The notes under the pieces: generated by a model
What the model was told of the DNA's origin: nothing
Databases searched by the model: none
The model's input: only the letters and a program-made list of their open reading frames with translations
DNA from: Pontibacter vulgaris
Lineage (GTDB): Bacteria; Bacteroidota; Bacteroidia; Cytophagales; Hymenobacteraceae
Assembly: GCF_022758145.1 (NCBI RefSeq)
Contig: NZ_JAJVDH010000002.1
Coordinates: forward strand, 744,001-808,000
Length of the DNA: 64,000 nt
Direction: 5' to 3'
Position numbers and translations under genes: made by a program
Shown: positions 53,729 through 61,166 of the stretch, one piece after another
Layout of the letters: the number at the start of each line of letters is the position of its first letter
Numbering within the stretch: the first letter of the stretch is position 1

Positions 53729-54505
53729 ATGAGTAAGATTGTTCTCTTCAGCGACATCCACGCCAACCTGCCTGCCTTGGAAGCTTTCTTTGAAGATGTG
53801 GAAACCAGAAAGCCCGACTTCATCTATTGCCTCGGGGATCTGGTGGGCTACAATATCTGGGCAAACGAGGTAGTAGACGAGATCCGCAAACGCAACATTC
53901 CGACCATCGCTGGCAACTATGACTTCGGTATAGGCAGAGAAAGCAACGATTGCGGATGTGCTTACAAGACAGATCAGGAGAAAGCCAACGGAGCGGTTTC
54001 CATCTCTTTTACCAATGACATTATTAAGCCAGCACAACGCCAGTACCTGCGGTCGCTGCCAGCCCATATTAAAGTAGAGTACCAGCTAAACAACGACAAG
54101 TTGAGCCTGCTGCTGGTGCATGGAAGCCCGAGAAAAATAAACGAGTATCTGTTCGAGGATCGGGATGAAAAAAGCCTGCTGCGGATCATGCAGGATGCTG
54201 ATGCCGACATCATGTGCTTTGGGCACACGCACAAGCCGTACCACAGGATCTTGGATTCTGGGGAAGAGGGCAAGCCACACTACAGACATGTCATTAACAT
54301 CGGATCGGTAGGTAAACCCAAGGATGGAGATAACCGTGGTGGCTACGTGCTGCTGACCATAGACGAGAACAGTTCGGTGCTGGACAAAAACAGCATTCAG
54401 GTAGAGTTCATCCGCTTCAAGTATGATTACGAGAAAGCTGCCCGTGCCATTGAAGAATGCATTCTGCCGAACGATTACGCTGAGAATTTAAGAAAAGGCT
54501 GTTAA
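53729..54505 (+). CDS. Calcineurin-like metallophosphoesterase in the ars operon
   Basis: This 258-residue protein has the dimetal motifs [41 protein letters not shown] and [11 protein letters not shown]. It is of the YfcE/MJ0936-like type, hydrolysing phosphodiesters or phosphomonoesters with Mn or similar metals. A normal member has N(H/Y)D in the third motif; here it is NYD. It takes the place that arsC occupies in many ars operons; the reaction in this context is unknown. Confidence 0.85.
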   Translation: MSKIVLFSDIHANLPALEAFFEDVETRKPDFIYCLGDLVGYNIWANEVVDEIRKRNIPTIAGNYDFGIGRESNDCGCAYKTDQEKANGAVSISFTNDIIKPAQRQYLRSLPAHIKVEYQLNNDKLSLLLVHGSPRKINEYLFEDRDEKSLLRIMQDADADIMCFGHTHKPYHRILDSGEEGKPHYRHVINIGSVGKPKDGDNRGGYVLLTIDENSSVLDKNSIQVEFIRFKYDYEKAARAIEECILPNDYAENLRKGC

Positions 54506-54515
54506 ACTATACGAT

Positions 54516-55610
54516 ATGAGCGTTACAAACTGTGCCCCCACGTACGAGAGGAAGAAGCTACGCTTCTTTGACCGCTACCTAACCCTGTGGATCTTCCTTG
54601 CCATGTTCCTTGGCGTGGGTATCGGGTATTTTTTGCCTGAATCCTCTGGGTTTATCAACTCCTTTTCCAGTGGCACGACCAACATTCCGCTTGCCATAGG
54701 TCTGATCCTGATGATGTACCCACCTCTGGCGAAAGTGCGGTATGAGAAGATGGGGGAAGTATTTAAGAATGTGAAGATCCTGAGCATCTCGTTGCTATTG
54801 AACTGGATCATCGGACCACTGCTGATGTTCTTTCTGGCAATCATTTTCTTCCACGACCAGCCTGAGTACATGGTCGGGCTGATTTTGATCGGCATCGCCC
54901 GATGCATTGCGATGGTGATGGTCTGGAACGAACTGGCAGAAGGCAACAGGGAGTATGCAGCAGGCTTGGTGGCGTTGAACAGCATTTTCCAGATCTTCTT
55001 TTACAGCCTATACGCTTACCTGTTCATCTCCGTGCTGCCACCATACTTTGGGGTAAAGAGTGCTGAGATCAACATTACCATCGGGCAGATAGCCGAGAGC
55101 GTGATGATCTACTTAGGCATTCCGTTCTTTGCTGGCGTGATCAGCCGTTACGCCTTGATCAGTTGGAAAGGGCTGGATTGGTTCAACAACAAGTATATCC
55201 CATTCATCTCGCCTGTTACGCTGATTGCATTGTTGTTTACAATCGTGCTGATGTTTAGCCTGAAAGGAGAATTGATCGTGCAGATCCCGTTTGACGTGGT
55301 GCAGATCGCTGTTCCACTGGTGCTATACTTTGTGATCATGTTCTTTATCAGCTTTTTTATCGGCAAAAAGCTTGGGGCAGACTACTCTAAGAACGCAGCC
55401 ATATCCTTCACGGCTACGGGTAATAATTTTGAGTTAGCCATTGCCGTTGCCATCGGCATCTTCGGCATCAACTCTGGTCAGGCATTCGCTGGTGTGATCG
55501 GACCGCTGGTGGAAGTGCCAGCATTGATTCTGCTGGTGAACGCTGCATTCTGGTTTAAGCGGAAGTGGTATAATAGAAGGGAAACATTGTCTGCAATTGA
55601 CAATGTGTAA
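54516..55610 (+). CDS. acr3: ACR3-family arsenite efflux permease
   Basis: This 364-residue protein has ten TM helices and the ACR3 signature: [18 protein letters not shown] (functional Cys in helix 4), [18 protein letters not shown], and [23 protein letters not shown] in helix 9. It pumps arsenite and perhaps antimonite out using the proton-motive force. It starts 10 bp after the metallophosphoesterase stop codon; a hairpin terminator follows at 55,652. Confidence 0.95.
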   Translation: MSVTNCAPTYERKKLRFFDRYLTLWIFLAMFLGVGIGYFLPESSGFINSFSSGTTNIPLAIGLILMMYPPLAKVRYEKMGEVFKNVKILSISLLLNWIIGPLLMFFLAIIFFHDQPEYMVGLILIGIARCIAMVMVWNELAEGNREYAAGLVALNSIFQIFFYSLYAYLFISVLPPYFGVKSAEINITIGQIAESVMIYLGIPFFAGVISRYALISWKGLDWFNNKYIPFISPVTLIALLFTIVLMFSLKGELIVQIPFDVVQIAVPLVLYFVIMFFISFFIGKKLGADYSKNAAISFTATGNNFELAIAVAIGIFGINSGQAFAGVIGPLVEVPALILLVNAAFWFKRKWYNRRETLSAIDNV

Positions 55611-55651
55611 AAGGAAATGATAAGTTGCGTTATACCTGCACTTTAAATAAT

Positions 55652-55690
55652 AAAAAACCCACTGATTTAAACCAGTGGGTTTTTTATTAT
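55652..55690. terminator. Bidirectional terminator, possibly of a lost tRNA
   Basis: AAAAAACCCACTG (55,652-55,664) pairs with CAGTGGGTTTTTT (55,673-55,685). It ends acr3 on the plus strand. On the minus strand it lies directly after the tRNA 3' fragment at 55,723-55,699. The host-type octamer TTATACTT follows at 55,687. Confidence 0.8.
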
Positions 55691-55698
55691 ACTTTGTA

Positions 55699-55723
55699 AC
55701 CCTCGGCAGGAATCGAACCTGTA
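55699..55723 (-). pseudogene. Fragment of a tRNA 3' end (T-arm and 3' acceptor strand)
   Basis: Read on the minus strand: TACAGGTTCGATTCCTGCCGAGGGT. It carries a T-loop TTCGATT with stem ACAGG/CCTGC (one A-C mismatch) and an acceptor-like 3' strand CGAGGGT. No matching 5' half (ACCCTCG on the minus strand) is found within the adjacent 150 bp, so the tRNA is not complete. It looks like a scar of an earlier attachment site. Confidence 0.5.
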
Positions 55724-55749
55724 TCAAAAGTACGAAACATTAATTCTAC

Positions 55750-56301
55750 TTAAAGTTCAGGGTAAACAGTAGCTATGGCTCTTTTAATGCGTGTCTGGTA
55801 TTCATGCACTTGATGTATACCTTCTTTAGAGATTAAGCTAATCAGCAGGTTGTTTTCATCGTCTAACACATCTACGACAGCAATCTCTAATGTTGATTCT
55901 ATAGTTTCAGTTAAAAAATTACACAGATCGTTCTTATAGGCTTCTAAACTCCAATTCGGAATCTGCCAGTTACGCTGGTTAATCTTTTTTGTACTGAGAA
56001 TTCCATTGTTTATTAGCTGCCTGATTTTGTCTGGTGAAACATTAAGTATATCGGCAGCCTGTTTGGTGGTATAAAATTGCTGATTATTCGTAGCAAATAG
56101 TGGATTTGCTTCATGCAATCTTATTTCCAATTTTAAATCTCCACATAGAATCGTCAGCTTATCAATATTAGCCGAAATGGTATCCAGCATCTTTGTCTTA
56201 TCTATAGCAACACCTACTCTATAATTAACAAATGAGATGGCATCAGATTTTTGTAGATTGTAGTTTTCCAAAATCTCACTATAAATTTCTTTTGTCTTCA
56301 T
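55750..56301 (-). CDS. Excisionase-like helix-turn-helix protein
   Basis: This 183-residue protein has a helix-turn-helix of the MerR/excisionase type (FYTTKQAADILNVSPDKIRQLINNGILSTKKI, then a wing NQRNWQIP). The N-terminal half is helical, and the C-terminal half is unassigned. It starts one base after the integrase stop codon on the minus strand, so it is probably the element's excisionase or directionality factor. Confidence 0.7.
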   Translation of the reverse strand: MKTKEIYSEILENYNLQKSDAISFVNYRVGVAIDKTKMLDTISANIDKLTILCGDLKLEIRLHEANPLFATNNQQFYTTKQAADILNVSPDKIRQLINNGILSTKKINQRNWQIPNWSLEAYKNDLCNFLTETIESTLEIAVVDVLDDENNLLISLISKEGIHQVHEYQTRIKRAIATVYPEL

Positions 56302-56302
56302 G

Positions 56303-57724
56303 TTAGTTGTAGTTGATATTCATGAAGTCTGACACTTCTTGTATGTCTTCTTCTGGAGATAACTGAATGTATTTATCAAATTCTCGCTCGCTGCTATGCC
56401 CCGTAAACTGCATGATCTTACGCTTTGGATACCTTCCTTCATTGTAAAGAATCGAGGCAAACGATCGTCTGCCAGAGTGGCTGCCAGCAAGAGAATAGTA
56501 TTCTACTTCTTTATACTGCGCAAATTCACCACGCCATTCTACCACCCATACTCGATCTACTTTCTTTAGATATTCAGTAAAAAATTGTCTTAGGAAAACC
56601 TTAATGCACTTATTGTATTTACCATCGTTCATATTCAAATCGTAGCTGTTTTTTTCCAGCAGGTCTACAATGGTTTGATTGGAGTTGAGTAGGAACTCGG
56701 CATTGGTCTTCTTCGCTTTTTGTTTACCAAGCTCAATATGGTGGCGTTTTATATTTCGTAAATCTGATATCCTGTTTGCTGTAAGTATGCTGACTACAAA
56801 GTAATCTTTAGCTCGCACCAACAACTCCTTTGACACACCTTTTTCAAGCTTTTTCCCCTTAGAGTGTTCAATATAGATGTCATCTTTAATGATGCTTTCA
56901 AATTCTTCTGAAGCCAGTAGTTTTAAATCTTCACGCTTTTTAAATGCAAATTCGATGTTGGTGTATCCCACAATCTTTTTTTCGCTCTTCACTTTTTTCA
57001 AAGCATCACTCACAGTATCATATTTGATATTTATACCCTTCATTTTCTGTGCCCAAAGGATAAATGATCTGAAAGCATCTAATCTCTTCAGTAAGGTATT
57101 GTTGTTCATCCCGAAGTTAGTGTCAAACTCGGATTGCTCAGGTTGCGATTTTGATAAAAGATGATTGGGCTTTCCCACATCATACTTCGTGCTTTTAGGC
57201 TTATGTAATAAAAAATAATCAATCAGGTCACTGAGAAACTTTTCATTGATGTCGTTGAACTTGTAGTTGCGGTTCTGGAACTGACAGAATTGTGTATAGG
57301 CTGATGCAAATGCCTTTACAACACTTTTACTATTCCTATTCTTTTCTTCAAATATTTCAACATACTCAGCAAGATAATCGCTGATGAAAGTATAGTTTCG
57401 CTGGCTTTCTTCTTTGTAATTGGCAATAAGATCATCCAGTTGGGCAGCGGTGGGTTTGTCGAGGTGTTCGTCAAAAAACAGTTGAATGATTCTCTCTATT
57501 TTGCCTTGCACTTTAATGATCTTATCTTCGTCATCTTTAAAGTTTTGTGGATTCAACGAGTTGTTCTTCGTGAACTTATTACCCTTATCGAACTGTGCCT
57601 TATTCTTTACATAGACATTCGTCTTGTACCTTTTAGTACCTTCTCGGGAGTAGTAAACCTTTACATGCACTTTATCACCTTCTTTCACTGCAATTAGTGA
57701 TGTATGCTTACCTAAATAATCCAT
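56303..57724 (-). CDS. int: Tyrosine recombinase (integrase)
   Basis: This 473-residue phage-type integrase has a SAM-like N-terminal domain (about residues 90-230) and a C-terminal catalytic domain. The catalytic Arg is in LTANRISDLRNI, the second His-Arg in AGSHSGRRSFAS, the third in QFTGHSSEREF and the nucleophile Tyr in FDKYIQL. The start is the ATG at 57,724 (the longer frame begins with TTG at 57,736). It lies 175 bp inside the right att repeat and is transcribed away from it, followed by the excisionase-like gene. Confidence 0.93.
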   Translation of the reverse strand: MDYLGKHTSLIAVKEGDKVHVKVYYSREGTKRYKTNVYVKNKAQFDKGNKFTKNNSLNPQNFKDDEDKIIKVQGKIERIIQLFFDEHLDKPTAAQLDDLIANYKEESQRNYTFISDYLAEYVEIFEEKNRNSKSVVKAFASAYTQFCQFQNRNYKFNDINEKFLSDLIDYFLLHKPKSTKYDVGKPNHLLSKSQPEQSEFDTNFGMNNNTLLKRLDAFRSFILWAQKMKGINIKYDTVSDALKKVKSEKKIVGYTNIEFAFKKREDLKLLASEEFESIIKDDIYIEHSKGKKLEKGVSKELLVRAKDYFVVSILTANRISDLRNIKRHHIELGKQKAKKTNAEFLLNSNQTIVDLLEKNSYDLNMNDGKYNKCIKVFLRQFFTEYLKKVDRVWVVEWRGEFAQYKEVEYYSLAGSHSGRRSFASILYNEGRYPKRKIMQFTGHSSEREFDKYIQLSPEEDIQEVSDFMNINYN

Positions 57725-57898
57725 TTTTCTCGTCAATATTTCGTCAAAATAATCAAAATTTCGTCAAGAAAGCAAGTATGAAGTTGTATATAGTTATAAG
57801 CTAATAATTTATAATATAGATAATAAATAATTGATAATTAGGTATTTAGTGTTTTATTTGTGAGTTGAGTTGTTTGAAGTTGTTAGGAAAAGGCAGAA

Positions 57899-57912
57899 CC
57901 TCACTCTCTGCA
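57899..57912 (+). repeat. attR: second copy of the 14-bp tRNA-Ser 3' end repeat
   Basis: CCTCACTCTCTGCA is identical to 34,400-34,413. The island lies between the two. Confidence 0.85.
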
Positions 57913-57914
57913 CC

Positions 57915-57960
57915 AAAAGCCCCTAAATTGCTGATAAAGCGATTTAGGGGCTTTTTCTTT
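57915..57960 (+). terminator. Original tRNA-Ser terminator displaced to the right end of the island
   Basis: AAAAGCCCCTAAAT with ATTTAGGGGCTTTTT, similar in design to the hairpin at 34,418. Confidence 0.75.
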
Positions 57961-57999
57961 TGCGCATACTTAGCTCACAGCAATAAATAAACTATAACT

Positions 58000-58332
58000 A
58001 TGGAAAACCAAGGCACCTGGACCAAAGACGAAGAAGGCTACATGGATTTTGAGCCATCAGAGATGCAGCGCATGTATGAAGTTGTGACCGACAGTTATCA
58101 TCAGGTGTACAACCAATACCTGGATGAACTTGATGACGATGACGAAGCCTACTATAAAGCTTTGGAAGACGGTTACGAAATGATAACGGATTATAAGTTG
58201 ATAAACGGCGCTGAGGAATTTGCCACTACTTACACCACACCAACTCATGTTTTGGATATCTGGTATGAAACAGATGCCATTACAGGCAAGCGGGTTTATG
58301 ACAAAGGCTTTATCAGAATCAGCAGAAAATAG
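58000..58332 (+). CDS. Small acidic protein, unknown
   Basis: This 110-residue protein is rich in Asp, Glu and Tyr (DELDDDDEAYYKALEDGYEMITD) with no signal peptide or TM segment. The start is MENQGTW at 58,000. It has no family I can name and is the first host gene after the island. Confidence 0.6.
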   Translation: MENQGTWTKDEEGYMDFEPSEMQRMYEVVTDSYHQVYNQYLDELDDDDEAYYKALEDGYEMITDYKLINGAEEFATTYTTPTHVLDIWYETDAITGKRVYDKGFIRISRK

Positions 58333-58440
58333 ATAAGTTGGGCCCGCTTTAGGAAGTATAACTACATGGTTTTAAGTATAAGCGGGAGCAAGTAGGGCGT
58401 TTTCAAGTACGGCGTTTTATAGTTATTCCTTTAATCATAC

Positions 58441-59703
58441 CTAGACGAATAGCTGTAAATTTTCAGGCCACAACCAAAGTACCAGTAAGCCTCCGGCAAT
58501 AGCAACTCCAAACAAAGTGGCTATGTAAAAGAATATTTGCCGGCCACCAAGTATAGCCACAATACCCGCCTTAAATGCCAGGTTAGCAAGCGCTGCCACC
58601 AGTATAATGCGCCAGCCACTATCCAGGGGCAGGTTGCCGGCGTGCATCAGTTGCGACGTGGAAAGCGTAATGGCATCAACATCGGTAAGGCCGGAAATGA
58701 TGGCGACAATAAAAAGGCCGTTGCTGCCAAAAGTATCTTCTGCAAAAGCCGTTGCCAGTAAAACCAATGCATAAACAGCACCAAAGGCCAGGGCACTTTT
58801 CAGCTGTGCCGGGTTGCCTTGCTCAGGCATTTTTTCGTGGGTAGGTTTTTTTATAAAGTATAAAGCGGTAGCAATTACCAGCATCAGCAGGAAAACAGCA
58901 GCGAGTGGCGGAATTACCTGTGGCGTTGTGGCCGGTGCAACTACAAATATCTCCACCATTATCCGCAGAAAGGCGATCGTAGAAGCCATAAGTATAATAA
59001 AAGCTGCCGGTGTTATACTTGCGTCTGCGCCTTTTGCTCTTCTTGAGAAAGAAACTGTAGTAGCTGTGCTCGAGATCAGGCCGCCCAGAATGCCGCCCAA
59101 TAATGTGCCTGCTTTCCCGCCAAATACCTTATAAGCAAAATATCCTGCCAGCCCGATACCTACAATTAATACCACCATCAACCAGATATTGTAGGGGTTT
59201 AGCACATTGTAAGGGCCGTAGGTTTTATCAGGAAGTATAGGAAGTATAACTAACGAGATAACTACAAACTGCATGATGGCGCGCAGGTCTTTTTCGCCGA
59301 GGCGGGCAATAGCCTGGTGCAGGGTTTCTTTCAGGTGCAATAAAACAGCTACTAACCCACCTATAGCTACAGCCACTGCCGTATTGCCGGCAACCAGATA
59401 AGCGCCAACGGCAAACATCAGCAGCAGGGCGGCCTCAGTGGTTTGGCCAATATCTACGTGCTCCTGGTTCCTTTGCAACAGGTTAGCCACTACAACTATA
59501 GCTGCTGTGCCTACTGCCCCGGTAGCTATCATCCAGCCGCCATAATCCTGCGCCAGCCACGCGCATACCGTACCAAAAACAGTAATAAGCGGAAACGTAC
59601 GGATGCCAGCAATGCGGGCTTTTTCGTGCTGGCGTTGCAGGCCCACAAGCAAACCAAGACCAAGTGAGATAGCCAATGTCTGGAAGAGTTCAAGATCGGG
59701 CAT
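58441..59703 (-). CDS. MgtC/SapB family membrane protein with DUF4010 domain
   Basis: This 420-residue protein has an N-terminal MgtC-like region (SLGLGLLVGLQRQHEKARIAGIRTFPLITVFG, with the RTFPL and LVGLQR signature) and a C-terminal DUF4010 part. About ten TM helices are seen. MgtC-type proteins are linked to Mg homeostasis and adaptation to low Mg, though the long DUF4010 fusions are not characterised. The gene is monocistronic. Confidence 0.88.
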   Translation of the reverse strand: MPDLELFQTLAISLGLGLLVGLQRQHEKARIAGIRTFPLITVFGTVCAWLAQDYGGWMIATGAVGTAAIVVVANLLQRNQEHVDIGQTTEAALLLMFAVGAYLVAGNTAVAVAIGGLVAVLLHLKETLHQAIARLGEKDLRAIMQFVVISLVILPILPDKTYGPYNVLNPYNIWLMVVLIVGIGLAGYFAYKVFGGKAGTLLGGILGGLISSTATTVSFSRRAKGADASITPAAFIILMASTIAFLRIMVEIFVVAPATTPQVIPPLAAVFLLMLVIATALYFIKKPTHEKMPEQGNPAQLKSALAFGAVYALVLLATAFAEDTFGSNGLFIVAIISGLTDVDAITLSTSQLMHAGNLPLDSGWRIILVAALANLAFKAGIVAILGGRQIFFYIATLFGVAIAGGLLVLWLWPENLQLFV

Positions 59704-59745
59704 AGAAGATCAGGTGCAATAGAGCTTAAGTATAGGTATAAAAAA

Positions 59746-59775
59746 TAAAAGTATAGCCGAAGCTATACTTTTATA
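59746..59775 (-). terminator. 12-bp hairpin embedding AAGTATAG
   Basis: TAAAAGTATAGC (59,746-59,757) pairs with GCTATACTTTTA (59,762-59,773). It is downstream of the TolC gene on the minus strand. Confidence 0.65.
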
Positions 59776-59825
59776 CTTGAATATTAGAACTGGGTTATAC
59801 TTATCAGATTCCGATCTGTTTATAC

Positions 59826-61136
59826 TTAGAATGTCAGAGCGCCTGCAATTTCTTTCAACGATACTTCGGCCAGTTTGGCAAGATACTGCGCGTTGCTGTA
59901 GCGTACGGTAGCGTTTACATAATTAAGCTGCGCCTCCCGGAACTCGATAGGGGTGATGCTGCCGATTTTGAACTTATCCATCGTGATGTCGAGATTACGT
60001 TTTGCTATCTGCTGGTTCTTTTCTTCAAGGTCTACCAAGGCCAGGCTGGTCTGGTATGTGTTGAAGGCAGTAGTTAGCTGTGCGTTTATACTTTGGCTCA
60101 GTCTTTCGTAGTCGAGCTGGGAGTTGCGGATAAGTATGGCAGCGTTCTGCTCGTTGCGTCGCTGCTCAAACCCGTTAAAAATAGGCACAGATGCCGTTAC
60201 CCCATAGTTAAAGCCGTTACCCGTAGATAAAGTGGTAAAGCCAATTGCTGATTCGGACCGGCTGAAGTTATAGCCTGAGTTAAGAGAAACAACAGGTAAT
60301 CTGTTAGCTTTAGCCTGTTTCAGGTCCAGTTCGGCGACACGTTTGTTAATGATAGCAGCCTGCAGGGTAGGGTTTTGCTGAGTTGCTTTTTCGGTTAATT
60401 GTGCCAGTGTCAGTTGCTCATCAATGGTAATGGTATCAACCACGCTAAAACGGGTAGCCACATCGCGGGCCAATAGCTGGTTCAGTTGCGTCTGGGTATT
60501 CTGATACAGTTCGCGCTGGCGCAGCATATTGGTAGTATCGGTGTTAAAATCTACCTGCGCGTTCAGTACCTCGAGGCGGGCTGCTTTGCCTATCTCGAAA
60601 CGGTTCTGGGCGGTTTGCACCCGCAGTCTCGAAATTGCCATGGCAGTATCCAGTGCTTTAAGTTGCTGCTGTTGCTGCACAAGGTCATAATACGTACCGA
60701 TCACGTCGCCCACGCGGGCAAGTATGGTTTGCTTCAGGTTAGCTTCGCCAAGTTTCTGCAGTTCTTTCAGCTGGTCGTAACGGGCAAACATGCCAAGGCC
60801 ATCAAAAACCGTCCAGTTCAGGCTTACGCCATAGTTCAGGTTTGATCCTTTGGCACCATTGCGTTCTATTACCTGGCCGCTTTCACGGGTCTGGGCACTG
60901 TTCTGAATGGTGTTTACCTGCGAAAGGTTAGCTGAGACACCCGGCAGCATACCCGCATTTCCGCGCGTTACATTGTTCTGGTTTATCTCCAGGTTATTGG
61001 CTACAAGTTTAATGTCGTAGTTACGCTCCAGGGCAATTTTAATGGCGTCTTCCAGCGTCAGGACTTCCTGTGCGTTTACCTTGCCTGTAAATACAAGCAG
61101 CGCAAACGCAAGCAGGATAGTAATTTTATACTTCAT
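59826..61136 (-). CDS. TolC-family outer-membrane efflux protein
   Basis: This 436-residue protein has a signal peptide (KYKITILLAFALLVFTGKVNAQ) and two OEP repeats with the periplasmic coiled-coil pattern (LTLEDAIKIALERNYDIKLVANNLEI; QAKANRLPVVSLNSGYNFS; the final FKIGSITPIEFREAQLNYV). It forms the outer channel of a tripartite efflux pump. It follows the RND gene by 30 bp on the minus strand. Confidence 0.93.
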   Translation of the reverse strand: MKYKITILLAFALLVFTGKVNAQEVLTLEDAIKIALERNYDIKLVANNLEINQNNVTRGNAGMLPGVSANLSQVNTIQNSAQTRESGQVIERNGAKGSNLNYGVSLNWTVFDGLGMFARYDQLKELQKLGEANLKQTILARVGDVIGTYYDLVQQQQQLKALDTAMAISRLRVQTAQNRFEIGKAARLEVLNAQVDFNTDTTNMLRQRELYQNTQTQLNQLLARDVATRFSVVDTITIDEQLTLAQLTEKATQQNPTLQAAIINKRVAELDLKQAKANRLPVVSLNSGYNFSRSESAIGFTTLSTGNGFNYGVTASVPIFNGFEQRRNEQNAAILIRNSQLDYERLSQSINAQLTTAFNTYQTSLALVDLEEKNQQIAKRNLDITMDKFKIGSITPIEFREAQLNYVNATVRYSNAQYLAKLAEVSLKEIAGALTF

Positions 61137-61166
61137 AAGGAGTATCTGCGTGTGATTTTAGATTAA

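Larger units (their letters stand above)
34400..57912. mobile_element. 23.5-kb integrative island in tRNA-Ser carrying metal resistance and type III R-M
   Basis: The borders are 14-bp direct repeats; the left one is the 3' end of tRNA-Ser. A tyrosine integrase gene starts 175 bp inside the right repeat, preceded in its operon order by nothing and followed by an excisionase-like gene. The cargo includes heavy-metal modules, a type III R-M pair, a serine recombinase and a polymerase-like protein. The AAGTATAA octamer, dense on both sides, occurs only about three times inside by my reading. No conjugation genes are visible, so it is probably mobilised by others or is a genomic island. Confidence 0.88.

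Noticed and set aside
55699-55760. A complete tRNA gene on the minus strand
   Set aside because: Only the T-arm and 3' acceptor strand are present; no anticodon arm or matching 5' strand is found.
34492-57736. Conjugative element (ICE)
   Set aside because: No relaxase, coupling protein or Tra genes were found, so I call it an integrative island without conjugation functions.
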